From: Ruminococcus sp. UBA7477
GTDB lineage: Bacteria; Bacillota; Clostridia; Oscillospirales; Ruminococcaceae
Direction: 5' to 3'
Length of the DNA stretch: 8,973 nt
Assembly (NCBI GenBank): GCA_002479715.1
Contig: DLOT01000026.1
Coordinates: 1 to 8,973 of the forward strand
A program made the translations under genes and the position numbers. Positions 6,249 through 8,973 of this stretch are shown here, one piece after another. Positions within the stretch are counted from its first letter, which is position 1; the number at the start of each line of letters is the position of its first letter. Under the pieces are notes generated by a model that was given only the letters and a program-made list of their open reading frames with translations, made no database searches and was not told the DNA's origin.

Positions 6249-7250
6249 ATGGCAAACATAACAATTCTGGGCAGCGGCGGATTCGGGCTGTCGCTGGCGA
6301 TCATGTGCGACAACATGGGGCATAGTGTAACGGTCTGGTCGGCATTCCGCGACGAGATCGACACGCTGATGAGAACGGGCGAGCTGCGCTCAAAGCTGCC
6401 GGGCGCCGTTGTGTCAAAGAGCGTAAATTTAACGACCGACATATCCTGTGTTGCCGATGCGGATATCGTTATCATAGGTATCCCGACTTCGTTTGTGGCT
6501 GAGGTCTGTGAAAAGGCAAAGCCGCATATGTCCGAAAAAACAGTAGTAGTAAGCACCTCGAAGGGCTTTGAAAACGATACTATGCGACGCATGAGCGAGG
6601 TCATCAGGTCAATTCTCGATAACCCGACGGTCGTTCTGTCAGGTCCTTCCCATGCAGAGGAGATAGCTCAGGAAATGCCTACGACGGTTGTCGCCGCCTG
6701 TGAAAACATCGAATATGCAAACTTCGTTCAGGATATGCTTGCAAACAAAACACTCAGGATATATACCAATTCTGATGTTATAGGCTGCGAGGTCGGCGGA
6801 TCTCTCAAAAATTCGATTGCTCTCGCTTCGGGAGTTGTTGACGGAATGGGCTACGGTGACAACACAAAAGCCGCGCTTATGACCAGAGGTCTGACAGAGA
6901 TCGCGCGCATAGGCATTGCTATGGGTGCAAAGGAAAAGACCTTTTCGGGTCTTACGGGCCTTGGCGATCTTATCGTTACCTGCACCAGTATGCACAGCCG
7001 CAACAGGCGCTGCGGCATACTGATAGGCAAGGGTGTTCCGGCTGATGAAGCCGTTAAGAGGGTCGGTACTGTCGAGGGATATCTCTGCACGAAAAACGCC
7101 TATCCGCTGGTGAAAAGGCTGGGTGTTGAAGCGCCGATCATCGAGCAGCTGTATAAGGTCTTGTTTGAGGGAATGAGCCCGCATGAGTCGCTGATCGCGC
7201 TTATGGGCAGACCGGTCAAGCATGAGAGCGAGGAAGATCTGTATATTTAA
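6249..7250 (+). CDS. gpsA: Glycerol-3-phosphate dehydrogenase [NAD(P)+]
   Basis: Cytoplasmic enzyme that reduces dihydroxyacetone phosphate to sn-glycerol-3-phosphate. The 333 aa are the usual length. The N-terminal Rossmann fold opens with ITILGSGGFGLSLA (4-17); most relatives have GAGSWGTALA here, so Trp is Phe and the loop is slightly divergent. Also visible are STSKGFE (102-108), SGPSHAEE (131-138), the catalytic-Lys region GGSLKNSIALASG (183-195), DNTKAALMTRGLTEIARIG (204-222) and LGDLIVTCTS with the following RNRR (238-254), all family hallmarks. It is last in der-plsY-gpsA, 38 bases after plsY, with a moderate GA-rich ribosome binding site, and is followed by a strong terminator. Its product is the substrate of PlsY next door. 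Confidence 0.97.
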   Translation: MANITILGSGGFGLSLAIMCDNMGHSVTVWSAFRDEIDTLMRTGELRSKLPGAVVSKSVNLTTDISCVADADIVIIGIPTSFVAEVCEKAKPHMSEKTVVVSTSKGFENDTMRRMSEVIRSILDNPTVVLSGPSHAEEIAQEMPTTVVAACENIEYANFVQDMLANKTLRIYTNSDVIGCEVGGSLKNSIALASGVVDGMGYGDNTKAALMTRGLTEIARIGIAMGAKEKTFSGLTGLGDLIVTCTSMHSRNRRCGILIGKGVPADEAVKRVGTVEGYLCTKNAYPLVKRLGVEAPIIEQLYKVLFEGMSPHESLIALMGRPVKHESEEDLYI

Positions 7251-7289
7251 CTGAGATCCTGTAAGGATTAAAAGTATAAAGCATGATTT

Positions 7290-7305
7290 GAAGCATTTGT
7301 GCTTC
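7290..7305. repeat. Small hairpin before the gpsA terminator
   Basis: GAAGCA, loop TTTG, TGCTTC: a 6-bp perfect stem five bases upstream of the main terminator. It has no T-tract of its own. It may simply be a second 3'-end structure. Confidence 0.4.
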
Positions 7306-7309
7306 TGAA

Positions 7310-7343
7310 ATCCCCTGCAAGCAAAATTGCAGGGGATGTTTTT
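7310..7343 (+). terminator. Strong intrinsic terminator of the der-plsY-gpsA unit
   Basis: An 11-bp perfect stem, ATCCCCTGCAA (7310-7320) with TTGCAGGGGAT (7327-7337), has a 6-base loop and is followed by G and five T. It ends the rightward transcript. Confidence 0.93.
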
Positions 7344-7356
7344 GTGTCGTTTTGAG

Positions 7357-7395
7357 CAAAAAAGAACGGCTGTGCAGAGAGCCTTCCGCACAGCC
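7357..7395 (-). terminator. Intrinsic terminator of pfkA
   Basis: Read on the minus strand, GGCTGTGC and GCACAGCC form an 8-bp perfect stem with a 12-base loop, followed by GTTC and six T (the A-run at 7358-7363 on the plus strand). It lies 25 bases after the pfkA stop and is separate from the gpsA terminator, so each convergent unit has its own. Confidence 0.88.
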
Positions 7396-7420
7396 TACAA
7401 AATTCGAATTGTCTGATAAG

Positions 7421-8503
7421 TCAATCTCCGAACGAGATACCGATGCGCCTTGCCGCCTGAACCATCTGATCGTCGTCAGTAACGAATTTAGTCTTTCCGG
7501 CGATATCCTCAAGCTTGTTCTCAGTGATCTCGCCATCGACCATAGCGACAGTGTAGCCGAACTTTTCTTCAAAGAGAAGTTCAGCGGCGCGCGTGCCGAA
7601 CTGGGTCGCCAGAACTCTGTCGTATGCCGAGGGGCTTCCGCCTCTGAGCATATGACCGGGAACGCACACTCTGGTTTCGATGCCCGTATTTGCCTGAATA
7701 GTTGCCGCGATCCTCGCGGAAGCGGTTTTTTCTCCGGCTTCCTCGCGCTTTTTGGCACGCTCTTTCTTCTTCATCTTGGCTTCCTCGGTGTCAAAAGCTC
7801 CCTCCGCAACGGCAAGAATAGAAAATGCCTTGCCCGCCTTGGCGCGTTTCATTGCCGCCTCCGAGAGCTTGTCGAGGTCAAACGGGATCTCGGGTATGAC
7901 GATCATATCCGCACCGCCCGCAACGCCTGCATACAGCGTGAGCCAGCCCGCCTTGTTGCCCATGATCTCAACGACCATGATCCTGCCATGGGAATTTGCC
8001 GTTGTGTGAAGCCTGTCTATAACATCGGTCGCTATGTCTACCGCCGTATGAAAACCGAAGGTGACGCTTGTTCCATAGATGTCGTTATCAATGGTCTTAG
8101 GAAGACCGATAACATTAAGACCCTCCTTTGAGAGCAGGTTTGAGGTCTTGTGAGTGCCGTTGCCGCCTAGTGTAAACAGGCAGTCGAGCTTTTGCTTTTT
8201 ATAGGTCGCCTTCATAGCCTTTACCTTGTCGATGTTGTCTTCCTCAACGACCTGCATCATTTTGAAGGGCGTTCTTTTTGTACCGAAAATAGTTCCGCCC
8301 ATTGTCAGGATGCCAGAAAAATCCGAAGGCTCCATTTCCTTGCACTCATTGTTGATAAGCCCCGAGTAACCGTCGTTTATGCCGACGATCTCGATACCGT
8401 CGCTGCCGAATTTTTCATAACACGCCTTAGCAACGCCTCTTATCGTAGCGTTCAGGCCGGGGCAGTCGCCTCCGCTTGTCAAAATACCGATTCTTCTTAT
8501 CAC
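7421..8503 (-). CDS. pfkA: 6-phosphofructokinase, group III-like (donor ATP or PPi not settled)
   Basis: Cytoplasmic enzyme that phosphorylates fructose-6-phosphate to fructose-1,6-bisphosphate. The 360-aa length and motifs fit the mixed ATP/PPi group III. Visible: ILTSGGDCPGLNATIRG (7-23), GGTIFGTKR (69-77), GGNGT (113-117), PKTIDND with the catalytic Asp139 (135-141), GRIMVVEIMGNKAGWLTL (173-190), PGHMLRGGSPSAYDR (282-296), and a lysine/glutamate-rich helix insert (about 238-260) absent from short PfkA. By my alignment to E. coli PfkA, Gly104 is kept as Gly116 (ATP type) while position 124 is Lys136 (as in PPi enzymes), Asp103 is Asn115 and Arg171 is Asn183. The start is GTG at 8503-8501 with AGGAGGG seven bases upstream. 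It lies 48 bases downstream of a chemoreceptor gene, with no terminator seen between them, so the two may share a transcript. Confidence 0.93.
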   Translation of the reverse strand: MIRRIGILTSGGDCPGLNATIRGVAKACYEKFGSDGIEIVGINDGYSGLINNECKEMEPSDFSGILTMGGTIFGTKRTPFKMMQVVEEDNIDKVKAMKATYKKQKLDCLFTLGGNGTHKTSNLLSKEGLNVIGLPKTIDNDIYGTSVTFGFHTAVDIATDVIDRLHTTANSHGRIMVVEIMGNKAGWLTLYAGVAGGADMIVIPEIPFDLDKLSEAAMKRAKAGKAFSILAVAEGAFDTEEAKMKKKERAKKREEAGEKTASARIAATIQANTGIETRVCVPGHMLRGGSPSAYDRVLATQFGTRAAELLFEEKFGYTVAMVDGEITENKLEDIAGKTKFVTDDDQMVQAARRIGISFGD

Positions 8504-8551
8504 AGAAAATCCCTCCTCAAAGTATTAGCCGCTTGGCTTGGATGTTATTTA

Positions 8552-8973
8552 TCAATATTTGTCGTCCTCATCGTCAAGAACGATCTTTATTGTTTCTTCG
8601 CCGTCTTCATCGCTCGGATAAGCATATCTGGATATTATCGGAGCGACCGGTGCGGAAGCCGTATCGTCCGGCTCGGCTGAATTGCTGCTTTCGGTATAAT
8701 CTTCGTTCGCATCATGATAGGTATACTGCGATTCGCCGGCTGTGTGCTTTTCGGAAAGCTTGAAGCGGGCGATCATATTCTTGAGTATGAGCGACTGGCT
8801 CGAAAGCTCCTCACTTGCAGAAGCCGATCCGACAGCAGATGAGGTGTTTGCGGCAACGACCGCAGAGATCTGATCGACGCCTGTATTGATCTGAACGACC
8901 GCCTCCGACTGATGCTCTGAGGCTTCGGAGATATCTTTGACGAGCTTCTTTATCTCCGCGGAGTTTTCAACTC
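8552..8973 (-). CDS. Methyl-accepting chemotaxis protein, C-terminal part only
   Basis: The reading frame is open from the right edge to a TGA at 8554-8552, giving 139 visible residues. The first 70 are the distal cytoplasmic helix of a chemoreceptor signalling domain: INTGVDQISAVVAANTSSAV (28-47), then ASEELSSQS (52-60) and a closing RFKL (69-72). The sensor, membrane helices and CheA/CheW-binding tip lie outside the window. The helix is followed by a tail of about 67 residues, low in hydrophobics, with 19 Asp/Glu against 4 Lys/Arg, ending IKIVLDDEDDKY. This ending resembles a short acidic LDD...KY terminus that I recall from clostridial receptors. The usual AEES of the helix is AVGS here. 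An internal Met (8776) is not the start. Confidence 0.88.
   Translation of the reverse strand, partial: VENSAEIKKLVKDISEASEHQSEAVVQINTGVDQISAVVAANTSSAVGSASASEELSSQSLILKNMIARFKLSEKHTAGESQYTYHDANEDYTESSNSAEPDDTASAPVAPIISRYAYPSDEDGEETIKIVLDDEDDKY

Noticed and set aside
6639..7391. 250-codon minus-strand open frame over gpsA
   Set aside because: Antisense to conserved gpsA sequence, and it runs into the convergent terminators.
7352..8131. 259-codon plus-strand open frame
   Set aside because: It lies mostly antisense to pfkA, whose motifs are unmistakable, and its protein is low-complexity with no domain.

Overview
The window reads as chromosomal housekeeping DNA from a low-to-middle GC Gram-positive anaerobe. 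Class Clostridia, probably the Ruminococcus/Oscillospirales group, is an inference from the protein sequences, the strong AGGAGG ribosome binding sites, the sigma-A promoters and the gene order (DUF177-rpmF, then der-plsY-gpsA). No tRNA, rRNA, CRISPR array, insertion sequence or prophage was recognised.

Layout. Positions 1-230 are mostly non-coding. They hold a possible divergent gene start on the minus strand at the left edge, a 12-bp perfect palindrome and a terminator-like hairpin. Positions 231-1400 encode a DacF/PBP5-family protein in which all three penicillin-binding catalytic motifs are altered, so it looks like a pseudoenzyme. A sigma-A promoter then precedes pgi (1549-2880, TTG start), which is followed by a small P-loop protein of unknown function (2951-3352). 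A perfect consensus promoter (TTGACA-17-TATAAT, 3369-3397) begins a DUF177/YceD-rpmF unit that closes with an intrinsic terminator (4140-4171). Next comes der-plsY-gpsA (4213-7250), tightly spaced and closed by a strong terminator (7310-7343). On the opposite strand, a chemoreceptor cut by the right edge (8552-8973) lies upstream of pfkA (7421-8503, GTG start), whose own terminator (7357-7395) faces that of gpsA.

How the genes fit together. Pgi and Pfk are consecutive steps of upper glycolysis. Triose phosphate made from their product feeds GpsA, which makes sn-glycerol-3-phosphate, and PlsY acylates that to start phospholipid synthesis. DUF177, L32 and Der all serve the large ribosomal subunit. 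The window therefore joins carbon flow, membrane lipid supply and ribosome assembly, as is common in Firmicutes. I see no clear novel multi-gene system. The most unusual items are the degenerate carboxypeptidase, the non-standard active-site residues of Pfk, the small P-loop protein, and the acidic tail and altered tip of the chemoreceptor.
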